This document shows, one piece after another, positions 10,794 through 23,084 of a DNA stretch of 64,000 nucleotides (position 1 is its first letter; each line of letters starts with the position of its first letter). The position numbers were made by a program, and so were the translations under genes. The stretch comes from Selaginella moellendorffii (lineage: Eukaryota > Streptophyta > Lycopodiopsida > Selaginellales > Selaginellaceae), in the NCBI RefSeq assembly GCF_000143415.4, contig NW_003314305.1:1424605-1488604 (forward strand). Direction: 5' to 3'. The notes below the pieces were generated by a model that made no database searches, was not told the DNA's origin, and saw only the letters and a list, made by a program, of their open reading frames with translations.

Positions 10794-11359
10794 TCCCACG
10801 ACTAAATCATGGTAAGTTTTTAACTTCAATGCCCTTTCCTTGTCCTGCTGCGTCTGATTTTAGATTTGCAGATGATTTCCTAGCAGCGTCTGCCTGGAAG
10901 AGCTCCAGGTCCCAAGAGCACGTTCGGGACTGTCCGCTATGTGCTTGTTGCTGGTGGTGAGATTGTACCGTGTTACTGGTATTAACAAATATCCGTGAAT
11001 TCGATTTCAGGCATTGCAACGGACTAGGATGAAACTTCTTCCTTGGAAATGAAAAATGTTGAGAGAAAGACACCAACACTAGAGGTACTTTTGAGCTCTA
11101 TCTAGCATCTTTTCTAAATGTAAATCGTTTTATTGTCGGCTTTCTATCGAATCAATAGTAACACTTGCTTTAACTTTCTTGCTTTCCCAGCATTGGTTTC
11201 AGTTTGATATTTTAGTGTTGATCTTCATTGCGGAAAGTTTTCTTCTAATTCTCAGGCTGCTTTGACAAGTTCCTCCAGAGGGTAAGCTGCGTTCTAAGTA
11301 AGTTTTTTCAAAGAGTTTCTATCGATCTTATACTCACGGCATGCTTTGCAGTACCTGCT

Positions 11360-12208
11360 TCAGCTGAGGTAGCGTTTAGGGACATGCCAAGGACGTGATC
11401 TTCCTATCATGCAACTCAAATTATCCAGGTAACTCTCAAGTTTATCATGAGTCGAGAGACTGAGCCCTTTGTGTTTGACCAGTCCAGGGACAGGTGTGAT
11501 CGCGGTCGCCACTTTCTCACGCTCCTCGTAGCAATTTCTTCCGAGCCAGAGTCCTGGAGATATGCTACAAACCAAGTACGAAGAGAGGCACACACCTTTA
11601 CTTGGCTCATTCTCATGTCTATAACGACAAGTCCAGGTTTGATCCAGTTTCTTCTCACAAGATTTGCGTTTCCTGACCAGGATATCAGCAGTCCGAGAAA
11701 TCTCTACTAGTTTTGGCGTGTGCGTATATTGTGACTGTGGCATTGTGTCTCTGGAGTAGCACTCTTGGAAGGCCGACGACGTCGCTACAGCCAATGACCA
11801 CCACTTTCTTCATCTCAAGAAGCTAAGGTCCACGAAACTTGGCTGGAAATCATCGAGAGCCAGAGGCCATCCACATCTTTCTTGAGGCTTATGTCTTGGA
11901 GCACGGTTTCCAGCCGGATCTTCTGAAATAGGGGAAGAAAACGATGAAGAGAATACTAGTATTCAAGCTTCTGGTACGTGGTCGTTAGAAATTCTTCTGA
12001 CACTTCATTCGTTTGCTGGAACTTTGGATGCGTGCCCTCGCAGTACAAGGACGAGCTCATTGGGAGTGCAGACGAGAGCCTGAAAGATCTTCTCGCAGTT
12101 CTCCTCCTCTCCAATCTTGTCTTCCCCGTTCACTGTATAAATCTGGGCCGTTAATTTATTTAAATCAAAGCTGTACATCTTAAAAGGATCTGAACCGTCG
12201 AATGTCAA
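11360..12208 (-). pseudogene. Unidentified spliced gene fragment(s)
   Basis: Minus-strand text with plausible splice borders: an exon ending EPSK (about 11597) joins over a short GT...TTTGTAG intron to AYLQDSGSEEIATRSVRKW, ending near 11430. Further left in the window but upstream on this strand, 12208-12005 reads KMYSFDLNKLTAQIYTVNGE. The style resembles F-box/kelch-type proteins, but no diagnostic motif is present and no start is clear. Treat as a possible decayed gene. Confidence 0.2.
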
Positions 12209-12578
12209 ACTGGTGACGTGTCATGTAACTGATGATGTGGCTAGGATTGTATGTGGGATTTTCCATGTGAACATCTATTTGGACCAGGATGATTTACCAA
12301 ATCTATTTTAATGTAGCTCCCACACGCGATAAGAGTTTTCTGGGATCACCATGTTGATCTCACCGTGACAGCGGCTCAGAATTGGAGGCTTTTGATGGCA
12401 GCCAAGCCAACGTGGACCTGAAAACAGAGTTCTTTGGTCTACAACTCAGGATTCTGGCAAGCTCCACACTGGAAACGAGTTCCATGACGCGGAAACATTC
12501 GTCGCCTGGTTATCCATTGTTACTGACAGAGGCCGACCAATGACAAACTTGTCACGACCACAAAGCACCGGAGGATCA

Positions 12579-12989
12579 TCACCGGTGTCGGTCGCGGGAG
12601 GAAGTCTCGTAGACCAGAAACCTGTCCCCGACTGCATGGACATTCCATTGCTTCTGTCCCCTGTGAAGATGGAGCTCACGCCTGTATTGCTTGTGACCCA
12701 GAATCGAACCCACATAGTTGCCTTCCTGCTCCTCGGGTGTGTAAGGCTGCTTCCCGAGCTGGTGTTGGAGTGCTACCCACTGCCCACTGATTCTATCCAG
12801 GCCTGCTTGAGGGTCTGCGCGAACAAAGCGTTCCTGCTCTCGACTTAGTCGCGGAAGAGGCGGCGGCCTCATCTTCCTACCATACTTCGTCTTCACGTAG
12901 AGATCGTCGTCACGGCACAGGTCTCTGATCGCAGCAATCTGTTCCTTCGTCCAGTAGAAGCGAGGAAGGGGCTGAAACTTGGCACCCAT
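12579..12989 (-). CDS. Unidentified open frame, 136 codons
   Basis: ATG at 12989-12987 opens a frame that is well stocked with charged residues (FYWTKEQIAAIRDLCRDDD, then LSREQERFVRADPQAGLDRI). A second open frame, 12715-12446, overlaps its end and may be the true continuation after an intron or frameshift. No family recognised. The frame sits between two decayed loci, so it could itself be a remnant. Confidence 0.25.
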   Translation of the reverse strand: MGAKFQPLPRFYWTKEQIAAIRDLCRDDDLYVKTKYGRKMRPPPLPRLSREQERFVRADPQAGLDRISGQWVALQHQLGKQPYTPEEQEGNYVGSILGHKQYRRELHLHRGQKQWNVHAVGDRFLVYETSSRDRHR

Positions 12990-13218
12990 CTCAGATGCTA
13001 GCTAGCTAAACCCCTCGCCAAAAGAAAAACTTACCGAAAGCTCATCTTTTGACTAAAGAATGTTCCTTCTCTGCTAGAAAATACAATGGTTCAGAATCCG
13101 GACATGCAAGAGAAAGTACTTACAAAGAATCTATAGACAAGCGTTGGCCTGTAGTCGCAAGAGCCGCGATTCAGCAGCAGCACCAGCAGCTTGAGCCGGA
13201 GTTAAATCTCGGAAAGTA

Positions 13219-15282
13219 TCAACCAGTGGGGGTGTTCTCTTTCGGTTCGTCCCAAGCTAGTAAGCTGTTCATGTCATTCGCTGAAAGAGGCTGCTCTTTT
13301 TGTTTCATTGGAAGGAGGTTCGTCTTCTGTTGGCTCATTTTGTAGATGTTCTCCTCCACGGTGTTACATATCTGGAAATGTCATCAGTAATTGGAAAACA
13401 GAAGAAACGTACGTAACTTACAATGAATCTATGTACAAGTGTCTTTAGACGTTGGCCAATCCTGTGGACTCGATTGATAGCCTGAGCTTCTACTGCCGGA
13501 TTGAGCAAAGGCTCCACCAAAATAACGTGTTGGGCCTCTATTAAGTTCAGGCCATTGGCACCATGTTGAATGGGTAGTAACATGACTTGGATGTTCTCCT
13601 TCTTAAATTCCAAGATGGAAGAACCCATTTGTCTGTGAGAAACACAAAACGAGCACATGAGTAAAAGTAAAACAGATTATCGATGTTACCTGCGGTGCTT
13701 TAATCGAACCCAGCTGAGCTTGTGCTCTTCAGTGCGTGTTCTAATAAGTCCAGCACTTCTTGCCACGTCGAGAACACAAAAAATTTCACAAACGGATCGT
13801 CTTCTTTCAGACTAAAAATTCTCCTGACGACAGCTTCAATCTTCAAAGTTGCAAAAGAATTGAAGTAAAACGCAGACGACAAAGCGAGATTACCTTTGTT
13901 CCATACGACCCTGCCACGGTTATAGATGTTTCTTCGTCCTCTTCTTCTTCCTGGAGGTTTTCCGCAATTTTCGAAGAAGCCGCTTCAGCATTGGCATAAG
14001 CAATATTAGAGACATAAGTCTGTTGTCTCGTTGGACATGCAATGCGCTTAAAATCAGCACCGATCGCTGGTGCTTTCTGGCAGTCCACAATAAGATTCAA
14101 ACCTGCGAAATAAAATGAAAATTTGCTCAGGAAACCAACAAAGTAAGACACCAAAACTTACACTTGCCACAAAGCAAATGGCCGCATGGAAGGACCATTG
14201 CTCCAGATTCTAAGCTATCGTGGCAAACTGGGCAAGTTTCTCCTTCCAAACTGTTATGGCCCTCGTCCTTCTTATTCCTTACACCCTGCAATCCGGAAAT
14301 GAGAGGAGCTGCGAATAAAAGAAAACTTAAGCCTAATACCTTCAAGTATCTGAGCTGCCTCTTCACACGAGATAGATTCTCAACAGCAACAAATTTTTCG
14401 TTGGTAAGCTCCGCGTTTCTAATTGCTATCTCGTAGCCTTCATCACCAAAAGGATTGCCGTCTGCAGCCTTGGCACCTTGCAAACATAGCCTTGTTGTCG
14501 ACATGCTCAGCTCGTCCAATGCAGTTAGAACTAATTGTTGTGCTGTTGTCAAGCGTCTCGCCGCTGCATATTCGCTACGCAATGCCTGAATTGACACGGT
14601 TTGTCAAACAGACTTACAAATAAGCACAGGAGTGTTTACTTCAAGGTACTCGAGATGCTTCTTTGCGGCTTCGATCTCATCCTCCTCAAGGTTCGTTTCC
14701 GCTATCATGTATGCAAGTAAAATTTTTAAAACCATTTCCGTTTCAGAACATCTGTGCGTAACCTGTGAAAAGAAATATTTAAGCTCGACGCAAAGAAAAA
14801 CAAAAGAAAAAAGTTAGAAAAACAAAAAGAAGTTGCCTTACCGCAGCTACTGCTGCTCCTTTTCTCCTGCCTGTGAACGTACTTGAGAAACAAAGGCGTC
14901 TTCTGCAGCAACAATGCCATCTAATTCAGCTGCTCGGGACGTCAAGTAAAATCGCCTATTTGCATATTTCTGTTTATCCACTAGATTGTACCTGAAACAT
15001 GAGATCAATCGCACAATGAACACAAGTTATCCCAGTGTGTCTAGGCTGGCACTGGGAACATTGTCCAGCGCGCTGCACATAATCGGGATTCGGATTCTGC
15101 ATCCCGCCATCCATTTCAAGTAAGCGACTCAGTACGTGGTCACGAGTCTCATGGAGATAAGAACTTGAGGCCGTTAAGGTCGTGGTATCTACATGCTCAC
15201 TAGAGTACCTTCCAAGAAAGATAAGGAAAACATACCTTAGAACAAGACTAGAAGCATTCCGAAAGGCAGGTTCAGTGTTCAT
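13219..15282 (-). pseudogene. SHPRH-like SNF2 helicase / RING E3 ligase, 3' half only
   Basis: Exons on the minus strand give, in order: a Cys/His segment (QCSQCQPRHTGITCVHCAID, exon from 15208); helical linkers; a RING start CPVCHDSLESGAMVLPCGHL with CGKC (about 14240-14165); the end of the RING RIACPTRQQTYVSNIAYA; then helicase motifs FVFSTWQEVLDLL, VMLLPIQHGANGLNLIEAQH and motif VI INRVHRIGQ, ending at TGA 13221-13219. This order is that of the E3 ligase SHPRH, which polyubiquitinates PCNA in lesion bypass. The N-terminal SNF2 half, H15 and PHD domains are absent upstream. The last RING pair reads CPTR instead of CPTC. The exon near 14990 changes frame. I therefore call it a 5'-truncated, probably dead copy. 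Confidence 0.75.
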
Positions 15283-15599
15283 GGCATCTCAGTCATCGCT
15301 CAACATCAGTTTGGGTGAGACAGTTGATCTGAGACTGCCAAGAACGCCAGAATTGAGAGCATCAGGCTCTATATACAACATTCAGCAATCCTTGCATGCC
15401 AGACGTATATACAACATTGGGAGCGGGTGTCTTCTGCGGCTTGGTCCTGCTACCAGGGGAACCTCGTTCTATGACTCGTCACCAACAGACACAACGATTG
15501 TGGCTTTCCCAACGTATACTATAAAGTCAACTAAACTACCATGTTAAAGTGGCCTTTACCATCAAAACCACTCAATATCGTTTTATATAGTGGTTGTAA

Positions 15600-17350
15600 T
15601 TGAAGTATGGAATCTTGTGTGTGTATATACAAGACTGCTATTTGTTTGTTAATATACAAAACTAAGTAATGTCAAAGGTAGTAAAATAAAATGATATTTC
15701 AATACCAACTAAAATATTTAGGCCTATAATATAATAAAAATAATAATAATGCTAATAATAATATCAATAATAGAATTCAATGCATTGGTAAACTAAAATA
15801 TATATTAATTGAATTAGATATAGTTTGTCATCTGCTATAAATGATACAAGCCCCATCTTGTTATATTGTAAATAGTTTCTAGAACAAGTGAGAATATAAA
15901 AAGTCTGTTTAAAATAATAAAATACTATTTTATAAAAAATGGTATAAAGTATATAAGCTAATAGTTTTACATTTAACAAAGAGTTATATATCTTTTTCTT
16001 TGAAATAAATTTTGATTTCTTGGAAAAATGAGTTTTTAACTTTAATTTTCTTTAAATTGAAAGATTGAGAAATATGCACAAAACTCTTGACCTTTGTGCC
16101 CTTTGCTACACAGTTTTCAATTTTTTTTATAATATGAGGCAACAGATGTTTAACCACATGATGCAAATCAAACAAATGTAGGTGTATGGGCTATCATTAA
16201 TGGCTTGGAACTCCCAAAGAACTCTTAGCATGTGTGGAAGCTATATATAATATAGATTCAGGAAATCATCTTAATTCAAATAAACAAATTTAATTCTTCG
16301 GCATTTTGTGCATTGAGTTGAATTGTGTAGGATGGGATGACAATTAACTTGGGGTCCAAGGAGTTTGATGGCTACATTTTTTTACTTTCTAAACAATTTT
16401 CCCAAAAAATAAAGAATTGGCAAGTTTAATGAGCTCTCCCATTTAACTTTAGAACATGGTAATAGAGTATATTTGTGTAAGTTGAAATTTGTAAATGCTA
16501 TATTTGTGTTCATTTCCATGACTTTTGTATTTTCCTAATAGAAGAGTGTATTGATAATGTTCTAGATTTAAAGTGCAAAGAAGTTTGATGTTATTTCTCT
16601 ATCACCCACTAATTCTATAATTAGTAAAAAAAGTTATTTATTCAATATTGTTTTGCCTTAATAGATTGTATTTCCCACTAGTTTGGGAGTTATATATGTG
16701 TATTGTTTTTGCACATTTGTAAAAATTTAATAATTAATTATTTAAGATTTTCTGATAAATATTTACTTCTTTTAAATTTTTTATAAAATTTAAATTATAA
16801 ATAAAATATATAAATTAATACTTTTATTAAATAAAATAATTTTTTTAAAGAAAAAAATTGCAATAATAGTGCTGATAAAATAAACACAACTAAATTATTA
16901 ACAAAAAGCTTTATATGTATTTATATTAAAACTTAGCATTATAGTTAGACAAAAATTATTTTTACCAACTGATTTAATTGCAGATTACAAATTAGATTTC
17001 TTATATATTCAATAGGCTTTTCTATTCTCTTTTTTCTTAAAGTCAAAATTTTTGGGATTACTAATTATTTTAATGTCAATTTTTATGATTCTAGTTTAAA
17101 ACTATTTTAAAATTATTTAATATTCAAATAATAATACTATATAATGTTTTTGTTGTAATTTAATACAAATTTTTTATTTAATTTATTGATTTGAAACTTT
17201 TAATTTTTATAATGTAATAAATTATTTTTAGATATTATACTATATAGGAGGAATAAATGCCAAGAAAGTTAAATATCTCTAGGGTTTAATATCTAATTTA
17301 AAGTTTATATCATATTGTTTTCCTGAACATTTTAATTATGGTTTTACATA
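15600..17350. other. AT-rich island 1
   Basis: About 1.75 kb with visibly very high A+T, long A/T runs and no convincing coding frame, in a region that is otherwise near 45-50% G+C. No direct or inverted repeats stand out at the borders. It could be an old transposon, a matrix-attachment-like segment or organelle-derived DNA. I see no gene. Confidence 0.7.
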
Positions 17351-17539
17351 TCAGGAATCGCTTACCAAGTCAGAGCATCAAGAATCATACCAGATGAGGT
17401 GTGGACAAGTGTCCAGACACTTTCAAGTGTTTTGCTGTGCACACATTCCAAGCGAACTGCAAAAGAAGCTAGATCCTAAGCAGGCTACAGCAAGACTTAG
17501 AAGGCCTATTGACTTTACAGCTTGGACCAGAAGCAGCTA

Positions 17540-17700
17540 CTGATCAGTTGAGATGTTGTTTTTGACGAGACAACTCTCTATAAGGATTATCTCTCGTCAC
17601 GCACTCAAGGTACTCACTCTGATGAGCAAACTAATCCAGGATGGCTGCAGTTGCTAGAAGATGAGGAACCCCAGCTGCCAAAGTTTTTCCTCAACTTCCA
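17540..17700 (+). mobile_element. Ty1/copia retrotransposon remnant
   Basis: The plus strand reads RDVVFDETTLYKDYLSS, which matches the segment after the copia integrase core ('SRDVVFDE..M..D'). Stops on both sides and the lack of reverse transcriptase or LTRs mark it as a short relic. Confidence 0.5.
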
Positions 17701-18524
17701 ATAACTCCTAGCACAAAGGCTAGCGATAGCTCTCCTCCAGACCACTTTCTTCCATGGTAAGTTTTCCAGGCGGCTCCTCCGTCTCCAAAAGCTTCAAGCT
17801 CTTCAAGCCCAGTGCTTCGGGTGCTTAAGCGTTTCCGACAAGTCACGCGATCAGGACGCAGAAGCTAATCCGCAGCTCAGCCGACTCCATCTGAGAGCTC
17901 TTCTTGTCCAAAACAGTAGCCATGGCTGACTCTGCTACAAAGATCTCCTTGATCTTTTGTACCAGAGTTCGAGATATCAGCCATGGCTACTGTCTGGGGT
18001 TCCAGGTGCTGAGAGATGAACGACAGGTATTCTTCACGTTGCTGAAATTCTCGGGTAAACACTTTGGAATATTTGCCTTTCTTTTTCTTTCTCTCTTGAC
18101 TCATTTTTGGCTCTCTCCCTGGCTCAGGTTACGAGCAAACCTTTGGAAACAAGTTGAGGCAATTGAAGGCTGCCAAGCAGCACGCCTGGCCATGGCTCGA
18201 CGAGGCTCTAGCTTTGCATTGCTCTAGCTTTTTCTTCATCCTTCTTTTTTATCTAGGATCCAGTCAATGTGGAGTCAGAGTGAGATAGCATTTATTCTTT
18301 CTGGTTTTTTCTCTCGGCCTGATGCTCGTGAGTTTCTCTTTCTCGCGTTTTCGCAATTGTGTTTATTTCCCTTGCCACGTGCCTGACACGTCATATACTT
18401 ACGTGTCATATTTTGTCACATCCACGTGTACCTTGACGTTAGGGCTCTTCTGTTTCTTCGTTCTCTTCAAATTTTGATCGCGAAGATCAAAGAACAAGAA
18501 ATTCTCCAATGCTTCCACACGATC
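17701..18524. other. Upstream region of the first HKT gene
   Basis: Contains decayed sequence with no recognised domain up to about 18250, then CT-rich sequence leading into the HKT start. Short imperfect direct repeats around the word 'agccatggct' occur near 17920 and 17980. Confidence 0.3.
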
Positions 18525-20617
18525 ATGCCAGTCTCGAGGAGGAGAAGCAGCACAGTGACGCTCGCGAGGAAACACTTGACGTTCTTCCGCCTCCACCTGG
18601 CCTACTTCATCGCCATCGCCATCGCCGGGACGTGGATCCTCTGGGGGATTGGAGCCCGCCGCCATAGCAAGATCTCCCACCTGAAATTCATCGACTGCTT
18701 CTACCTCATCACCTCCGCGCTCTGCATCACCGGCCTCGCCAGCGTCCCGATCGAGAGCATCCCCCCCGGCGGCCAAGTCGTGCTCATGCTGATGATGATC
18801 CTGGGCGGCCAGGTCGTCACCTCGGTGGTTCCACTCTTCGTCAAGAAGCGGCGCTACTGCGACGTCGCCAGGCAAGTCCTCGAGCAGGATGATCGCAAGC
18901 GGCCATCGTCGAGCTCTAATCCCGACAGTGATCGCGATCTCGTCCCCAATCCAAACGCCCAAGCTCCTCAAAATCGTGAAGACGATGCTACTCCTACTAG
19001 CGCTACCACACCCTCGAGCTCGCAAGGACCTCCAGGATCTCTTAAAAGAACGCAAAGCGGTGCTGTCCGGCTCTTGAGGAGATTGAGCGGCTCCATGAAG
19101 CTCCGCTCCAAGGAGGACGTCTGGATGCGCGAGATGGCGTCCAAAAAGCACGCCCAGCACTTGCGCGAGATCTTCCAAGAGCACAGCGCGACCGTGTCAC
19201 TCACCTGGATCGTCGTCTGGTACTACATCCTCGTCCATCTCATCGGCTTCTTCATCACCTGGGGATGCATACTGGGCGATGCCAGCGCCAAGTCGAGCCT
19301 GGAGAGCAAGAACATCAACATCGGCTTCTTCGCGCTCTTCCTCACAGTCTCATCTTTCGCGAATGCCGGGTTCGTCCTCGTCGATGAAAACATGACCCTC
19401 TTCAGCTCCTCCACCGTGCTGCTGCTGGCGCTGGCGGCGATCATCCTCCTGGGCAACACCATGTTTGCGCCATCGCTGCGCGGGATCATCTGGCTGCTCC
19501 ACCGAGTCGACGCCACCCGGCGCGAGGACTACGAGTTCCTGCTGGAGCACCCCAGGAAGTGCTACACGCACTTGTTCCCGCGGACCACCACCCTCTGGTT
19601 AGTTCTCGCCGTCACCGGGTTCAATGGGTTTGAGTGCCTCATGTTTTACATTTTGGACTGGAAAAGCAAGGCCTTGGAGGGTTTCGGCACAGGTGACAAG
19701 GTTGTCAATGGCATCTTTCAGTCTGTTAACACGCGGAGTGCAGGCATGAACTCCATGAACCTTGCAGATCTCTCGCCCTCAATGCTCTTCCTCTACTGCG
19801 GCATGATGTAAGTTACTATTACTCCCACCTATTTTTCTTCTTCCCGGCATTTTTAGAAGAGAGAGAAAAGGTGGCAGCTTGAGTTTACTGAGCGTGAGAA
19901 TGCAATGGTTTTGCAGGTATATTGCTGCTTACCCGGTATTCCTCTCGCGGCAGTACTCACGACACTACGAAGCCAAAGAGCAGCGGGCTTCCGTGATTGT
20001 GGGGCTGGACCGGGACGTTTTGGACACCACAATCACGACCCAGTCCAAGAGATTGCTGGCTCAGGACTGGGCCTACCTCTTCCTCGCCACCTTTTTCATC
20101 TGCGTGTCGGACAACAAGCAGCTCAAAAGCGACCCCCGCAACTTCACCATCTTTAGCGTCATCTTCGAGGTCATAAGGTACGAAAACTCTTCGAGTTGCA
20201 AGACAAAATCTCTAAAACTTCGAAATTCATACAAGTTATCATCTAAGTTACAAAATCATCATCTCTCCTCTGATCAAGCTCACGAGTTTCTGATTTGATC
20301 GAACTTGCAGCGCGTACGGCAATGTCGGGCTGACGCTGGGCTACAGCTGCAGCCTGAGGATCGATTCGGCGCCATGCACGGACGTCCCGTACAGCTTCTC
20401 GGGCAAATGGGGCGTTGTTGGCAAGCTCTTGCTCATCCTGGTCATGTTTCTCGGCAGACACAGGGGTCTACCAGATAGCATCGACTCCGCGATCTTGCTC
20501 CCAGAGGATAAGTTCTACACCATGTTGCGGAGCCAGACCGTAGCACAACCCGATGGCTCCATCATGGTAATCGCACCACCGAGATCGGAATGTACAGATC
20601 TTGTTGATTTGTCGTGA
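18525..20617 (+). CDS. HKT: HKT-type (TrkH family) Na+/K+ transporter, tandem copy 1
   Basis: Exons 18525-19807, 19917-20177 and 20311-20617 (introns 109 and 133 nt) give 616 residues. I start at MPVSRRR (18525); an in-frame upstream ATG at 18426 would add 33 residues. The four membrane-pore-membrane repeats of HKT/Trk proteins are visible, with pore segments [36 protein letters not shown] and [14 protein letters not shown] glycine occupies the expected filter position in all four, the pattern usually linked to K+-permeable (class II-like) members; the alignment of the first pore is by eye. Between repeats one and two lies a long Ser/Pro-rich cytosolic insert with basic Ser motifs (LKRTQS, RRLS), possible kinase sites. 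Intron positions match the next gene, so the two are tandem duplicates. Confidence 0.93.
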
Positions 20618-21261
20618 AACAAAGATAAAGACGAGAACCTCTTTTCGGAAAGCTGCAGAACACCATCGGCAAAAAGAAGAAAAAAAAAGGAGCACATACC
20701 TTTGTGTACAGTCCTCTCGAGATTAAGATTCTTGCACACTTTAAGAGAAAATCGTGGAAGTCGTTTGGTTCTTGCTTGCTGATCGGATGGACGAAGGGCC
20801 AACGTATGCCACACTTGGTGCGAGGCCTGGAAGTGGGAAGATCAAAACAGAGTGAAAAGAAGGCTTTTTTACCTCCACTAAATGATGGAGAAAGTATTCG
20901 CTCGCTGTAGCCACGAACAGGATTACTCGATCCACACCACCGACGGGGGGGAGCATATAAGTTTCCTTCGCCGCAATGCTCGATCCACCACTCGTTGGGA
21001 GCAACACATCACGTTATGGAGTCAAAGTCTGATAGTAACTTGTGTTAATGCGCTCGCCAAGTCTTCTACTGACTTTGTAGGAGGTCTGAGTCGAGCGTTT
21101 TCGAGCGAGCGAGCGAGAGCTAAACTTCTCCATAGAATTTACCCCGCTGGCCTATTTAATCCCCTGTGCTTGAGAGTGTCCCCGCGCAACACTACCAGTG
21201 CTTGTACTGTATAGATTTTGTGGCCGATTCTCTATGATGAGCTGATGCGCAGCAGCTGGCG
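20618..21261. other. Intergenic region between the HKT genes
   Basis: Holds the 3' flank of copy 1 and the promoter of copy 2. A TATA-like CTATTTAAT occurs near 21150 and GCATATAAG near 20953. No coding sequence with recognisable domains. Confidence 0.5.
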
Positions 21262-23003
21262 ATGGATGTTTCAGCTGTTCTGCGGAGATTGGCGAAGAAG
21301 AGACCGAGTTACTACCACCTCCACGTCCTCTACTTCGTCGGCCTCAGCCTGCTCGGGGCTCTCCTCCTCCGGAGCTTTGGAACGAGAAAAGGATCCACGC
21401 ATAACCACTTTAGCTTCCTGGACTGCTTCTACACGGCTGTGTCGGCGATGTGCCTCAGCGGACTCTCGAGTATTCAGATCGAGGACATTCCAGCGTCTGG
21501 CCAGGTGCTTGTCATGGTGCTGATGGTCCTGGGAGGCCAGGTTTTGTTATCGGTTGTCCCGCTGCTTGTCAAGAAGCACAGGTACTGCAAGATAGCCAGG
21601 ATGGCGTTGAGGCCCCGAGTAAAGAGCAACAGCCTGTTTAAGTCGCTGTATAGAACTCTCTGCTTGCGATCCAATGACGACCTCTGGATGGAGTCCTTGG
21701 CTTCCAGGCCAAACCTTCCCGAGCCTTTCAAAGTTGTCTTCCTTGAGCACCAAGCCATTTGTCACCTAGCTGACATTGTTGTGTGGTACTTGCTGGCTGT
21801 TCACTTGCTCGGCTTCGTCGTCGCATGGATTTCCATCCAGTGCTCTTTAAACACCAAGTCAGTACTTGAGAGTAAGACAATCAACCCGGGCTTCTTCGCG
21901 CTCTTTGCAACCATCTCGGCTTTCAACAACATCGGCTTCGTGCTTACGAACGAAAACTTAGTCGCCTTCAACACGAACAGCGTTTTGCTTCTCGATCTCG
22001 GCCTCGTCATTCTGCTTGGTAACACCCTGTTCCCTGTTGCCTTGCGAGGAATTCTATGGCTGCTCTACCGCTACACCACAGGAACGAAGAAGGAAGTCTA
22101 CACGCTCCTGCTAGAGCATCCCAGAAAATACTACTTACACCTGTTCCCCAAAACTGCAACGCTCTGGCTGTTACTGGCTGTCACAGGTTCCAATGCATTA
22201 GGAGGCCTCATCTTCTGCGCCCTGGACTGGAACAACGAGGCGCTCGATGGACTACGCCCTGGTGAAAAGCTTGTCAATGGTCTCTTCCAGTCGTTCAGTA
22301 CGCGCAGTGGTGGTATGAACTCGTTGAACCTCGTGGAGCTCTCGCAAGCCACGCTCTTCTTCTACTGCGTTATGATGTGAGTCGTTATCTGCTGAAGAGA
22401 TCGTCATTGTCTATATACTTTGCAGGTATATCAAGCCGTACCCTGTGTCGCTGAGAGAAGAACAGAGCAGAGAAGATGATACCACACTGTTGACACAGTC
22501 CAGACGAAACCTTGCCAACGACAACACCTTCCTGTTCCTTCTTGTGATCTTCAGCAGCATCTCTCTCAACAGCCAAATGGAAAAGGATCCCCGGAACTTC
22601 AACCTGTTCGCCATACTCTTCGAAGTTGCAAGGTTGGCCTTCGCTTTTTTTGTCCTGACATTTTCTCTCTCGCTGCTGTCTACACGTTCCTAAAGCTTTT
22701 CCCTGTTTTCGTCCCACATGCAGTGCCTACGGATGCGTCGGCTTGACTCTTGGATACAGCTGCAACTTGAGGCTCCAACCCGGCCATTGCAAGGACACCA
22801 CGCTCAGCTTCTCAGGAACTTGGAACGCCCCAGGAAAAATGTTTATCATCGCTGTCATGTTCATTGGCCGCCACCGTGACCTTCCCTATCACATTGATTC
22901 CACAACCGACATGGAAAAAATAACCAGACTGTCGAGAAGGCCAAGCTTCATAGCTCTGACTCAGCCACCTGTTGTAGTACCAGAATCTACCCCTCCTGTT
23001 TGA
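21262..23003 (+). CDS. HKT: HKT-type (TrkH family) Na+/K+ transporter, tandem copy 2
   Basis: Exons 21262-22376, 22426-22632 and 22724-23003 (introns 49 and 91 nt) give 533 residues starting at MDVSAVLRRLAKK. The pore segments are SAMCLSGLSSI, SAFNNIGFVLTNEN, SFSTRSGGMNS and [13 protein letters not shown], again with glycine at each filter position. The transporter should sit in the plasma membrane and move K+ and/or Na+. It lacks the long Ser/Pro insert of copy 1, so the cytosolic loop after the first repeat is much shorter. Both introns interrupt the protein at the same places as in copy 1. Confidence 0.93.
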
Positions 23004-23084
23004 AAGTCTTGCTAAAGTTGAGTCTTCCACATTTACATGCCCATACTGCTCCCTTTTTGTTGACCCCGCTGCCTAAGTAGTCCG

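Noticed and set aside
12446-12715. Open frame of 89 codons overlapping the unidentified 136-codon frame
   Set aside because: It could be a downstream exon, but there is no start, no domain and no clear splice border, so it is not listed separately.
15550-17350. Organelle-derived DNA in the first AT-rich island
   Set aside because: No rRNA, tRNA or organelle protein text could be read; composition alone is not enough.
18399-19184. Minus-strand open frame of 261 codons over the HKT gene
   Set aside because: Exact antisense of HKT exon 1; composition (His, Asp, Arg, Gly) is that of a shadow frame, and the HKT reading is unmistakable.
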